Assembly (NCBI GenBank): GCA_022791055.1
Contig: JAAVYI010000016.1
Span: 1-64,000 of the forward strand
Length of the DNA stretch: 64,000 nucleotides
Direction: 5' to 3'
From: Clostridia bacterium
GTDB lineage: Bacteria; Bacillota; Clostridia; Christensenellales; Pumilibacteraceae
Positions 18,110-27,819 of this stretch are shown here, piece by piece. The position numbers and the translations under genes are program-made. Position 1 is the first letter of the stretch; each line of letters begins with the position of its first letter. The notes under the pieces were generated by a model. It was not told the DNA's origin. It made no database searches and was given only the letters and a program-made list of their open reading frames with translations.

Positions 18110-18283
18110 CTAGAACGTCGTCATCGTATCGGTTGTATCGGTCGTTGTGCCGTTGCCCAACTGTAGCAATAGGCCGATGATTAAAATGTTATTGAGCCGC
18201 CCGAACGTCGTACAGTCGTCGCTGTCTTGATTGCCCATCAGCAGTACCAACAGCAACAGGCGGAAAATTTCCTCTTGCTCCAT
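18110..18283 (-). CDS. Small hydrophobic protein, 57 residues, unknown
   Basis: This ORF is too short for usual gene calling. It starts with ATG at 18283 after GGGAGGTG (13 bases upstream) and encodes MEQEEIFRLLLLVLLMGNQ, then an acidic segment with one Cys, then a second hydrophobic run NNILIIGLLLQLGNG, and a tail rich in Thr and Asp. The two leucine-rich stretches could be short amphipathic or membrane helices. The stop is just upstream of the ung promoter. Support is the strong ribosome binding site and the clear two-segment design; no homologue is recognised. Confidence 0.5.
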   Translation of the reverse strand: MEQEEIFRLLLLVLLMGNQDSDDCTTFGRLNNILIIGLLLQLGNGTTTDTTDTMTTF

Positions 18284-18423
18284 AGATTACAACAAACACC
18301 TCCCGAACGAAAAGTAAGCCCTGCCGCGTGCGCGTTCTTCGTAAGGCGCGGCCGCGGTCAGTCGCGCACCCCTCCTATCGACTATATGCGTCGAGCGCGG
18401 CCAATATTCCTGTTTTTTCGCTA

Positions 18424-18452
18424 TTGACTTTCGTTTTTATGTCGGTTATACT
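18424..18452 (+). promoter_or_regulatory. Promoter of the ArsR-family gene, predicting a leaderless mRNA
   Basis: TTGACT (18424-18429), a 17-base spacer and TATACT (18447-18452). The ATG at 18459 begins exactly 7 bases after the last base of the -10 box, where transcription normally starts. Confidence 0.75.
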
Positions 18453-18458
18453 GTATAT

Positions 18459-18785
18459 ATGGAACTTTTGATAGACAGACGAACGCAAGCCCTCATCGGG
18501 CAATACATACCCGCCGCCGAAACGTTGGAGACGCTGGCCGACTTCTTTTCGGCGCTCGCCGACGGCACGCGTATCAAGATCATCTCCGCGCTGTCGATCT
18601 CGTGCATGTGCGTCGGAGACTTGGCCGCCATGCTCGACCTCAACCAAACCACCGTGTCGCACCAGTTGCAAAACCTGCGGCGGCTGGGCGTCGTCTCCTT
18701 CCGCCGCCAGGGCAAAGTCGCCTTTTACTATCTCAAAAACAAAGCCGTACTCGACATCATGCTGACCGCCACCGAGGCCATGTAA
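18459..18785 (+). CDS. ArsR/SmtB-family metal-responsive repressor
   Basis: A winged-helix repressor of 108 residues. The core ADFFSALADGTRIKIISALS is followed by the Cys pair in SCMCVGDLAAML, which matches the position of the alpha-3 metal or arsenite site (ELCVCDL) of ArsR/CadC proteins. Then come the recognition helix LNQTTVSHQLQNLRRLGVV and the wing FRRQGKVAFYYL. The expected role is release from DNA on binding a thiophilic metal. No metal exporter lies next to it, so the target is elsewhere or is the gene itself. The start codon sits at the predicted transcription start, so no ribosome binding site is present. Confidence 0.85.
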   Translation: MELLIDRRTQALIGQYIPAAETLETLADFFSALADGTRIKIISALSISCMCVGDLAAMLDLNQTTVSHQLQNLRRLGVVSFRRQGKVAFYYLKNKAVLDIMLTATEAM

Positions 18786-18789
18786 AGAC

Positions 18790-18832
18790 CGAAAAACGCC
18801 GCCACGGACGTGACGGCGTTTATGCTTTTTAG
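18790..18832. terminator. Bidirectional terminator between arsR-like gene and argS
   Basis: ACGCCG and CGGCGT form the stem, with TTTATGCTTTTT on the plus side and TTTTTC on the minus side. It serves both convergent genes. Confidence 0.75.
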
Positions 18833-18854
18833 ATGATCCGAACAGAAACTACTT

Positions 18855-20525
18855 TTACATTGCTTGCGGCGCGCGCAAGAGAATCAGGTGCATACCGTTC
18901 TTTAAAACACGGCGCACCATGTCGGTCAGCTTGAGCCGCGCCTTGCTCTCCTCGCCGTCGCCCAATATGCGGTGATCGATATAAAATCGGTTGAACGCTT
19001 GCGCCACGTCGACGAGATAACGCGAGATAATGCTCGGCTCGTATCGGGCTGCCGCATCGCGTACAACGTCGTCAAAGCGGCCGACAAGCCGCAAAACGGC
19101 AGCCGATGCGTCGTCGGTCAAATGCGAAAGCTCGACCTTATCGGGCGCGCCGCCGCCTTTATGCAACACGCTACAGGTGCGCGCGTGCGTGTACTGTAAG
19201 TACGGCCCTGTTTCGCCGTCGAAGTTGAGCGCTTTGTCGAACGAAAATACCATATCTTTGATACGCGCCGTAGAGAGCGCCATAAAGACGACCGCGCCCA
19301 CGCCGACCGCCTCGGCCGTCGCGCGCTTGTTTTCGAGCGCCGGATTTTTCTCCTCGATGATCCGTTCGGCTTTGTCGACCGCCGTATTTAAAACGTCCTC
19401 TAAGAACACCACGTTGCCGCTTCTTGTACTCAACGCGCCCGCGCCCTCGAGCGACACCATGCCGAACGGGATATGCACGCAGTCGCCCGCCCAGGGTTTC
19501 CCCATCAGCTCGAGTACCTTGAAGATCTGCTTGAAATGCAAGTTCTGCTGATACGCCACCACATACAGATTTTTATCGAAATGGTAGTTGTCCTGCCGAT
19601 AGCACGCCGCCGCCAAGTCGCGCGTCGCGTACAGCGTCGCCCCGTCCGATTTCAAAATGAGACACGGCGGCATACCGTATTCGTCGAGCGCGACCACCTT
19701 CGCGCCCTCGCTGTCGACCAACAAGCCTTTTTCGGTCAGCTCGTCGATGACCGGCTGCATTTTGTCGTTGTAAAAGCTCTCGCCTGCATAGCTGTCGAAC
19801 GCGATCCCCAACCGCTCGTACACCTTTTGCACGTCGCGCAAAGTGACCGTTTTGAAACGCTCGAAGATCGAAAGCGCCTGCTTGTCCCCGTCCTCGATCG
19901 CCTTGAACCACTTGCGCCCCTCGGCCTCGAGCGCCGGATCGGTCTCCGCCTCTTTATGAAAACGCACGTACAGTTCGAGCAGCGCGTGAATGCCGCGCGC
20001 CTCGATGTCGGCGTCGTCGCCCCACTGTAAGTAGGCGGCGATCAGTTTGCCGAACTGCGTGCCCCAGTCGCCCAAATGGTTGATGCCGATCGCGTTGTAG
20101 CCCAAATATTTGAAAATGCGGTACAGACTGCCGCCGATCGCCGTGGTCAGCAAATGCCCGATGTGAAAGGGCTTGGCGATATTGATCGACGAATAGTCGA
20201 GCGTGACCGTCTTGCCGTTGGGTGCAAGCGGCTGAAAATCCTCGCCTTTACCATCCATATCGGCGATGACGTCGGCGGCAAACCGCACGCGGTCGATGCG
20301 GAAATTGAGATACCCGCCCGCAACCTCGGCGGTAATGCCGTCGGCGTGAAAGCGGCTTTGTAAGTCTGCGGCGATCGCTTGCGGCGCCTTGCGCATGACT
20401 TTCGACAACTTAAAACACGGCAACGCATAATCGCCCAAACTGCTGTCGCTCGGAATATCCAAATTACCGTATACGTCGAAATCGTCGATCTCCAGCCCGT
20501 CGGCAATCAATTTTTTATAGTCCAT
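18855..20525 (-). CDS. argS: Arginine-tRNA ligase
   Basis: Charges tRNA-Arg. The product has 556 residues and is full length. Class I marks are the HIGH variant in INIAKPFHIGHLLTTAIGG and the preceding VTLDYSSINIAKP. The insertion domain and the ALSTRSGNVVFLEDVL segment lie where the KMSKS loop is degenerate in ArgRS. The C-terminal anticodon domain ends LILLRAPQAM, close to the usual L-L-G-I/L-x-x-P-x-x-M ending. GGGAGGTCACGGGAC precedes the ATG. The 500 bases upstream hold only repeats. Confidence 0.95.
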   Translation of the reverse strand: MDYKKLIADGLEIDDFDVYGNLDIPSDSSLGDYALPCFKLSKVMRKAPQAIAADLQSRFHADGITAEVAGGYLNFRIDRVRFAADVIADMDGKGEDFQPLAPNGKTVTLDYSSINIAKPFHIGHLLTTAIGGSLYRIFKYLGYNAIGINHLGDWGTQFGKLIAAYLQWGDDADIEARGIHALLELYVRFHKEAETDPALEAEGRKWFKAIEDGDKQALSIFERFKTVTLRDVQKVYERLGIAFDSYAGESFYNDKMQPVIDELTEKGLLVDSEGAKVVALDEYGMPPCLILKSDGATLYATRDLAAACYRQDNYHFDKNLYVVAYQQNLHFKQIFKVLELMGKPWAGDCVHIPFGMVSLEGAGALSTRSGNVVFLEDVLNTAVDKAERIIEEKNPALENKRATAEAVGVGAVVFMALSTARIKDMVFSFDKALNFDGETGPYLQYTHARTCSVLHKGGGAPDKVELSHLTDDASAAVLRLVGRFDDVVRDAAARYEPSIISRYLVDVAQAFNRFYIDHRILGDGEESKARLKLTDMVRRVLKNGMHLILLRAPQAM

Positions 20526-20591
20526 GTCCCGTGACCTCCCGTCACAACTATGTAGTGCCTAAATATGTTTTATCATTTGCAGCCTCGCTGC

Positions 20592-20632
20592 CTCCGTCAT
20601 TGCGAGGGCGGAGTCCGCGGCAATCTCTTGCT
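20592..20632. repeat. Repeat family C unit
   Basis: CGTCATTGCGAGGGCGGAGTC..GCGGCAATCTC is a variant of the CATTGCGAGCG..GCAATCTC unit. It lies directly before the MITE at 20645. Confidence 0.55.
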
Positions 20633-20644
20633 GCCTCCGTCAAT

Positions 20645-20821
20645 AGAGCCAGAGACAAAAGGTCGGAGAGTACGCACACACTTTGTCACCCTCGGAGCGA
20701 AAGCCGAGGGGTCTAGCGAAGCGAAAAATACTTTATTTTATGCGCCTGACGTCCATTCTTGCGTACCGCTCGGAATGACAAAAGGTCTTTATCCTTTTTT
20801 ACATAGCTTTTGATACACTCT
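20645..20821 (+). repeat. MITE-like repeat family B, copy 1
   Basis: It begins AGAGCCAGAGACAAAAGGTC and ends with a decayed inverted copy (AGCTTTTGATACACTC). The core is shared with 31136-31319 and 36501-36677: GTACGCACACACTTTGTCAC, CTCGGAGCGAAAGCCGAGGG, TCTAGCGAAGCGAA and CCGCTCGGAATGACAAA. No ORF in it looks real. Confidence 0.75.
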
Positions 20822-20842
20822 TAATGATGGTATATTGACGCC

Positions 20843-20878
20843 TTTGACGGCGTAGACGGGCGCACAGCCGCAGCGCCC
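20843..20878 (+). repeat. Partial end of structured repeat family A
   Basis: TTTGACGGCGTAGACGGG at 20843-20860 repeats the end of the full copy that starts at 20906, then diverges into CGCACAGCCGCAGCGCCC. It is a truncated or nested copy. Confidence 0.6.
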
Positions 20879-20905
20879 AAAAACGAATCTAAAGACCGCC
20901 CTATC

Positions 20906-21033
20906 TTTGACGGCGTAGACGGGGGTAGAGACGGGCAACAGTTGGCAAGTCGGCGACGGGCGCGTAGTTCTTTCTACGTAACCGAGCCGACTTGCCAAGC
21001 GTAGCCCGTATATACCCCGTATACGCCGTCAAA
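20906..21033 (-). repeat. Structured repeat family A, copy 2 (overlaps the ychF stop codon)
   Basis: A 128-bp imperfect palindrome with ends TTTGACGGCGTAGACGGGG and CCCCGTATACGCCGTCAAA. The inner stem pairs TTGGCAAGTCGGC with GCCGACTTGCCAAG. Read with ychF, the apical part is CTCGGTTACGTAG-AAAGAA-CTACGCGCCC. Bases 3-5 of the first TTTGACGG (ychF direction) are the TGA stop of ychF. Confidence 0.8.
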
Positions 21034-22117
21034 CGTTGAAGCGGAACAAAACGACATCCCCATCCTGCACCACGTATTCCTTGCCCTCGCTGCGTACCTT
21101 GCCTTTCTCTTTGGCGCCGACCATGCCGCCGCAAGCGATCAGGTCGGAGTAGGAAACGACTTCGGCGCGAATGAACCCTTTTTCAAAATCGCTGTGGATC
21201 TTGCCGGCCGCTTGCGGGGCTTTGGTGCCGCGCTCGATCGTCCAGGCGCGTACCTCTTTTTCCCCGGCGGTCAGATACGAGATCAAACCGAGCAACTCGT
21301 AGCCGGCGGCAATAATGCGGTTGAGGCCGCTCTCTTTCAGTCCCAGCTCTTCGAGGAACAGGCCGCGCTCGTCTTTCGGCAGCTGCGAAATTTCTTCCTC
21401 GACCTTAGCGCATACGGTAATACAGCCGCTGTGTTCGGCCGCCGCGATCGCCTCTAACTGCTTGACATACCCGTTGCCCGCGCCGATCGACTTCTCGTCG
21501 ATGTTGGCGCAGTAAATGACCGGCTTTGCCGTCAGCAGGAAAAACCCGTCGAGGATCGCCCGCTCGTCGTCGGTCAGCGACATGGTGCGCACGCATTTGC
21601 CCGCGTTTAAGTGATCGCTGATCTTTTTGAGCAGCGCGCTTTCTTCGGCGTACTTCTTGTCGCCCGTCTTGACGTAATGCTCGGCCTTGTCGAGCCGCTT
21701 TTTGACCGTCTCCATGTCGGCCAAGATCAGCTCGAGGTTGATCGTCTCGACGTCGCGTTTGGGGTCGACGCCGCCCTCGACATGAATGACGTTGGCGTCG
21801 TCGAAACAGCGCACCACGTGCACCACCGCATCGACCTCGCGGATATGCGACAAAAATTTGTTGCCCAGCCCCTCGCCCGCGCTCGCGCCCTTGACAAGGC
21901 CTGCGATGTCGACGAACTCGAGGACGGCCGGCGTCACCTTCTTGGTCTTGTACATATCGGCGAGAACGTCCAGCCGCGCGTCGGGTACGGCGACCACGCC
22001 GACGTTCGGCTCGATGGTACAGAACGGATAGTTGGCGCATTCGGCGCCCGCCTCTGTGATTGCGTTAAACAGCGTGGACTTGCCGACGTTCGGCAGCCCG
22101 ACCACTCCCAGTTTCAT
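21029..22117 (-). CDS. ychF: Redox-regulated ATPase YchF (Obg-like)
   Basis: An OLA1/YchF P-loop protein that binds ribosomes and prefers ATP over GTP. The 362-residue product is full length. The P-loop is [15 protein letters not shown], followed by [33 protein letters not shown], the altered specificity motif YCANIDE (in place of NKxD) and the C-terminal TGS-like domain ending DVVLFRFNV. The stop codon is formed by the terminal sequence of a family A repeat, so the repeat begins right at the end of the gene without changing the protein end. Confidence 0.95.
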   Translation of the reverse strand: MKLGVVGLPNVGKSTLFNAITEAGAECANYPFCTIEPNVGVVAVPDARLDVLADMYKTKKVTPAVLEFVDIAGLVKGASAGEGLGNKFLSHIREVDAVVHVVRCFDDANVIHVEGGVDPKRDVETINLELILADMETVKKRLDKAEHYVKTGDKKYAEESALLKKISDHLNAGKCVRTMSLTDDERAILDGFFLLTAKPVIYCANIDEKSIGAGNGYVKQLEAIAAAEHSGCITVCAKVEEEISQLPKDERGLFLEELGLKESGLNRIIAAGYELLGLISYLTAGEKEVRAWTIERGTKAPQAAGKIHSDFEKGFIRAEVVSYSDLIACGGMVGAKEKGKVRSEGKEYVVQDGDVVLFRFNV

Positions 22118-22315
22118 GTGTGCGGATTCTCCTTGTCCTACGGTGATAAGCGCGATATGTACGCTTTTCGATAAAGGTTACCTCTATATTATACCCGACA
22201 GCGGCCACTTTGGCAAGCAAAATTATAGTGTCCCGACACTTTCGCCCTTTATGCATAGCCGACGCGCGGCAAACGAACACTAAGCATATACTCATTTTTC
22301 GGAGGTGTTCTAAGT

Positions 22316-22636
22316 ATGAACGTATTACCTTTATTGATGATCCCGTTTGCCGTCGGCGTCGGTACCAAAGACGTACCCAAACAGCCGATCGAACTACCCG
22401 ACATCACCGTAGGCGGCGAAAACTACGAAATCGAAAACAGCGCCGACAGCCGTTACGAGGAACTCAAAGCCGCGCTCGACGCCCGTTTTGAAAAAATGTT
22501 CGCTTTAAAAGCCGAACTGGACAAGATGAGCGCCGAAAACGAAGCCAAATGGCAAGAGTACTGGACGATGCACGAGGCCTATCAGCGCCAGCTCAAGCGT
22601 CTGATCGCCGTCTGGGTGATGGACAGCTGCCGCTAA
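22316..22636 (+). CDS. Small coiled-coil protein of unknown function, 106 residues
   Basis: A hydrophobic start (MNVLPLLMIPFAVGVG) is followed by a short proline-rich segment. From about residue 45 comes a charged helix with coiled-coil heptads (RYEELKAALDARFEKMFALK, AELDKMSAENEAKWQEY), ending in an aromatic/hydrophobic tail LIAVWVMDSCR. The start is supported by CGGAGGT about 12 bases upstream. No family is recognised. It stands alone on the plus strand between ychF and a bidirectional terminator. Confidence 0.65.
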   Translation: MNVLPLLMIPFAVGVGTKDVPKQPIELPDITVGGENYEIENSADSRYEELKAALDARFEKMFALKAELDKMSAENEAKWQEYWTMHEAYQRQLKRLIAVWVMDSCR

Positions 22637-22654
22637 AAACGCTATACAAAACAA

Positions 22655-22683
22655 AAAACGACGGCATTCGCCGTCGCTTTTTG
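22655..22683. terminator. Bidirectional terminator
   Basis: AAACGACGGC/GCCGTCGCTTTTT forms a tight hairpin with T runs on both strands. It ends the 22316 gene (+) and the secA operon (-). Confidence 0.85.
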
Positions 22684-22694
22684 CTACATAGGAA

Positions 22695-22922
22695 TTAAGT
22701 CATACTTTTGAGTTGCTCTGTCAACGCGATCAGTTTGTCCCGCTTGCCGTCGATCTCCTCCGTATATCGGCGAAAGTATTGCATCTCGATCTCGTCCGGC
22801 GCGCGCTTACTGATCAAGCATTCCATCAACGCGGACATAGAGCGCGTCCGCTTTACCTCCAATTCCCGAATCTCACTCTCCAGAAGTTGCATTTCCTTTT
22901 CTACGTTCTTTCTCAACTCCAT
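22695..22922 (-). CDS. Small coiled-coil protein downstream of secA, 75 residues
   Basis: Almost wholly charged helix (MELRKNVEKEMQLLESEIRE to TEEIDGKRDKLIALTEQLKS) with a central CLISKRAPDEIEMQYFRRY segment, so a helical hairpin or coiled coil is expected. AAGGAG precedes the ATG and it starts 31 bases after the secA stop, so it is the last gene of the secA transcript. No family is recognised. Confidence 0.65.
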   Translation of the reverse strand: MELRKNVEKEMQLLESEIRELEVKRTRSMSALMECLISKRAPDEIEMQYFRRYTEEIDGKRDKLIALTEQLKSMT

Positions 22923-22953
22923 GTTTTGTTACTCCTTGTACCGGCTTTACTGT

Positions 22954-25665
<2,712 letters not shown>

Positions 25666-25669
25666 GCTT

Positions 25670-26461
25670 TTAATTTGCCTCCGTGGCCGCCTCGTAACGG
25701 CCTAAAAATTTTAAATATCCGGTCTGCCGGCTCAACACGTCGAGCACGTGCAACAGTTCCTCTTTGTCCCCGCCGAACAGAAAATCGACGAAAAATATAT
25801 ACCGTCCCATCGCCCCTTTTTTGGGTCGGGATTCGATGTGTACCATGTTCAGCCCGAAATCGGCGATGACCGTCAGCGCCTTTAACAGCGCGCCCGGCGC
25901 GTTGACCGTTTCAAACATCACGCTGACCTTACCGCCGACAGTCGACGGCGTATTTTTCAAAAGCACGAAACGCGTCGCGTTGTTGGCGTAGTCCTCGATG
26001 TGTTCGGCCAACACCTTTTGCCCCGGCCGCGCACAACGCGCGATCGCGCCTGTTGTCGAGTCGGTCACGCGCTGCAAGCCCTCGCTCGTCGAGGCGACCG
26101 CCACGCTTTCCAGCCCCGCACGCTCGAGATAGGCGCGGCACTGGCTCAAGGCCTGCGGGTGCGAATATACCGTTTTGACCGTCTCCGGCCGCGCGTCCGC
26201 CGTCCCGATCAAGCAATGTTCGATCGGCAGCACCGTTTCGGCCGCCATGTAGACCGGCAGAGCCGTCAGCGCGTCCAAGCACTCGCGCACCGAACCTTCG
26301 ATGCTGTTTTCGATCGGCACGGCCGCCGCTTGCGTCTCGCCGTTTGCGACCGCCTCGACCGCCGCGGTAATGCTCTTGTACGGTTTTAAGTCGACGCCGC
26401 CGAACCGCTGCGCCGCCAAAAACGAATGCGAATACTCGTCGCCCAAATATGCAATGTCCAT
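25670..26461 (-). CDS. pheA: Prephenate dehydratase
   Basis: Converts prephenate to phenylpyruvate in phenylalanine synthesis. The product has 263 residues: a catalytic domain (MDIAYLGDEYSHSFLAAQRF, ENSIEGSVRECLDAL, and the YANNATRFVLL motif with the essential Thr-Arg-Phe), then a regulatory ACT domain with VNAPGALLKAL and the Phe-binding ESRPKKG. It is monofunctional, with no chorismate mutase domain. The ATG shares one base with the TGA of the Rho-like gene (TGATG), and secA starts 4 bases later. Confidence 0.95.
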   Translation of the reverse strand: MDIAYLGDEYSHSFLAAQRFGGVDLKPYKSITAAVEAVANGETQAAAVPIENSIEGSVRECLDALTALPVYMAAETVLPIEHCLIGTADARPETVKTVYSHPQALSQCRAYLERAGLESVAVASTSEGLQRVTDSTTGAIARCARPGQKVLAEHIEDYANNATRFVLLKNTPSTVGGKVSVMFETVNAPGALLKALTVIADFGLNMVHIESRPKKGAMGRYIFFVDFLFGGDKEELLHVLDVLSRQTGYLKFLGRYEAATEAN

Positions 26462-27684
26462 CAGAGGCGCGTCACCTGCTCGAACAGACTGCGGTTTCCC
26501 TCTTGCGCGGCCTTAGCGCGCAGCGCAGCGATTTCGGCCGACTCGTGCACCGAGCCGGTCAGCGAAAAGTCGGGGATCCATTCGCCGCCGTCGGCAGTAA
26601 GCGCCAACTCGCAATCGGCGAAACCGCGCAACAGCCCCAGCTTGTCCGTCGGCAACGCCTCAGCGTTGATCGTCGCGGCCACCGTCAGCGCGCCGCCGTT
26701 GGTGTAGGCCGCCGGCACGCTCAAAAGCCGCACTGCGTCCTGCATGTCGCCGGTCTGGGTGGCGTACTGCAAATTGTACACACACAGCAACACTTTTTTG
26801 CCCATGGTCGCCAGCAGTTCGGCGCGCGCGCAAGCCGTTTCCATGGCTTCGAACGCAAAGTCCGCCGGTACGTTCCCCTCGACGACCTCCGCGCCCGCCT
26901 CCCGGATCGCGGCGCGGGCGTCTGCCGGCGGCGTCAGGTACAGGCCGATCACTTCGGTCTCCGGCGAAAGCTGTTTCCACTTGTTCGCCAGGTTTAACAG
27001 CAGCGCGGGCGAACGGTATTTCGCCGGGTGCGAGATCAATAGACTGTCGCCCTCGCGCGGCGCGCACAGCGCGTCGACGGCGCGCAGCATGGCGTCGTTA
27101 TCGTCCCAAACGCTGACAGGCGGCTGCGGCTCGGCCACTTCCGGCACAGCCGCGCGCGGCGCGCCCGGTTTCTGCCCGTTGACCGAAATGATGTCGATCA
27201 GCGCCAGCAAATCGAGTTTATCGTAATACATATACCGCCCGACGATGTAATCGCCTTCGAGCAGCCCGTATTTTTTGATCACCGAATCGATGACGAGGAC
27301 GTCCTCCGAACACGGCACATACGACGCGCCGATATAGCCGTCGCGCCCGCAGACGTGGAAAACGCCTTTGGTCGCAAGCCCCCCGGTCACCGCGCCCTTT
27401 CCCTCATAGGAAAAAATTTCGTAGCGGTGGTCGGGCATGATCAGCTTCTCGCACACCCGCACGTACTGTTTATTGCGCTGGGGGATCTTCTCGTTGATCT
27501 TCAACCCGTTGACGATCGGATATAAATCGGCAACGATACGGTCACGGTTGTTGTATTTTGTCACGTGCAACCCTAGCAGCTTGCCGACGTTCTTCAGTTC
27601 GACCAACGACAATTCTTCCAATCGCGGCAAAACGTATTCTTCTTCTTCAAACTTGTACTTCGCAGCTTTCGCGTGTCTGCCCAT
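26461..27684 (-). CDS. Rho-like protein lacking ATPase motifs (pseudo-Rho)
   Basis: The 407-residue product follows the domain order of transcription terminator Rho. A Rho_N-like helix bundle (about 20-56, LEELSLVELKNVGKLLGLHV) is followed by an RNA-binding cold-shock-like domain (about 97-172; GAVTGGLATKGVFHV, GYIGASYV, YGLLEGDYIVGRYM, DIISVNGQKP) and a RecA-like domain (about 195-385). The RecA-like part aligns by pattern, but Walker A (APPKAGKTTLL in Rho) is SHPAKYRSPALL at 218-229, Walker B (ILLDSITRL) is LLCVYNLQY, and the Q-loop region is shortened to about 20 residues. ATP hydrolysis and translocation are therefore unlikely. The start at 27684 has GGAGG upstream. It leads the pheA-secA operon. 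Confidence 0.78.
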   Translation of the reverse strand: MGRHAKAAKYKFEEEEYVLPRLEELSLVELKNVGKLLGLHVTKYNNRDRIVADLYPIVNGLKINEKIPQRNKQYVRVCEKLIMPDHRYEIFSYEGKGAVTGGLATKGVFHVCGRDGYIGASYVPCSEDVLVIDSVIKKYGLLEGDYIVGRYMYYDKLDLLALIDIISVNGQKPGAPRAAVPEVAEPQPPVSVWDDNDAMLRAVDALCAPREGDSLLISHPAKYRSPALLLNLANKWKQLSPETEVIGLYLTPPADARAAIREAGAEVVEGNVPADFAFEAMETACARAELLATMGKKVLLCVYNLQYATQTGDMQDAVRLLSVPAAYTNGGALTVAATINAEALPTDKLGLLRGFADCELALTADGGEWIPDFSLTGSVHESAEIAALRAKAAQEGNRSLFEQVTRL

Positions 27685-27761
27685 ACTTCCTCCGTCTCGA
27701 CTGTAAACAATTTCTATAATAGCCATTATACTACAAAAATCAAGATAATGCAAGCGTATGA

Positions 27762-27801
27762 AAGAAAAACCTGCCTGAAAATGTCCGTAACCTCAGGCAG
27801 G
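27762..27801 (-). terminator. Intrinsic terminator after the ABC-F gene
   Basis: CCTGCCTGA and TCAGGCAGG pair. On the minus strand the stem runs into TTTTTCTTT. Confidence 0.85.
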
Positions 27802-27819
27802 ATTCGCGCAAATTTCCGC

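Noticed and set aside
20565-20813. Coding frame in the argS-ychF gap
   Set aside because: The stretch is made of repeat families B and C. The same translated words recur at other repeat copies.
26461-27684. Annotation as a working Rho terminator
   Set aside because: Walker A, Walker B and the Q-loop are all altered, so the normal ATP-driven activity is not supported.
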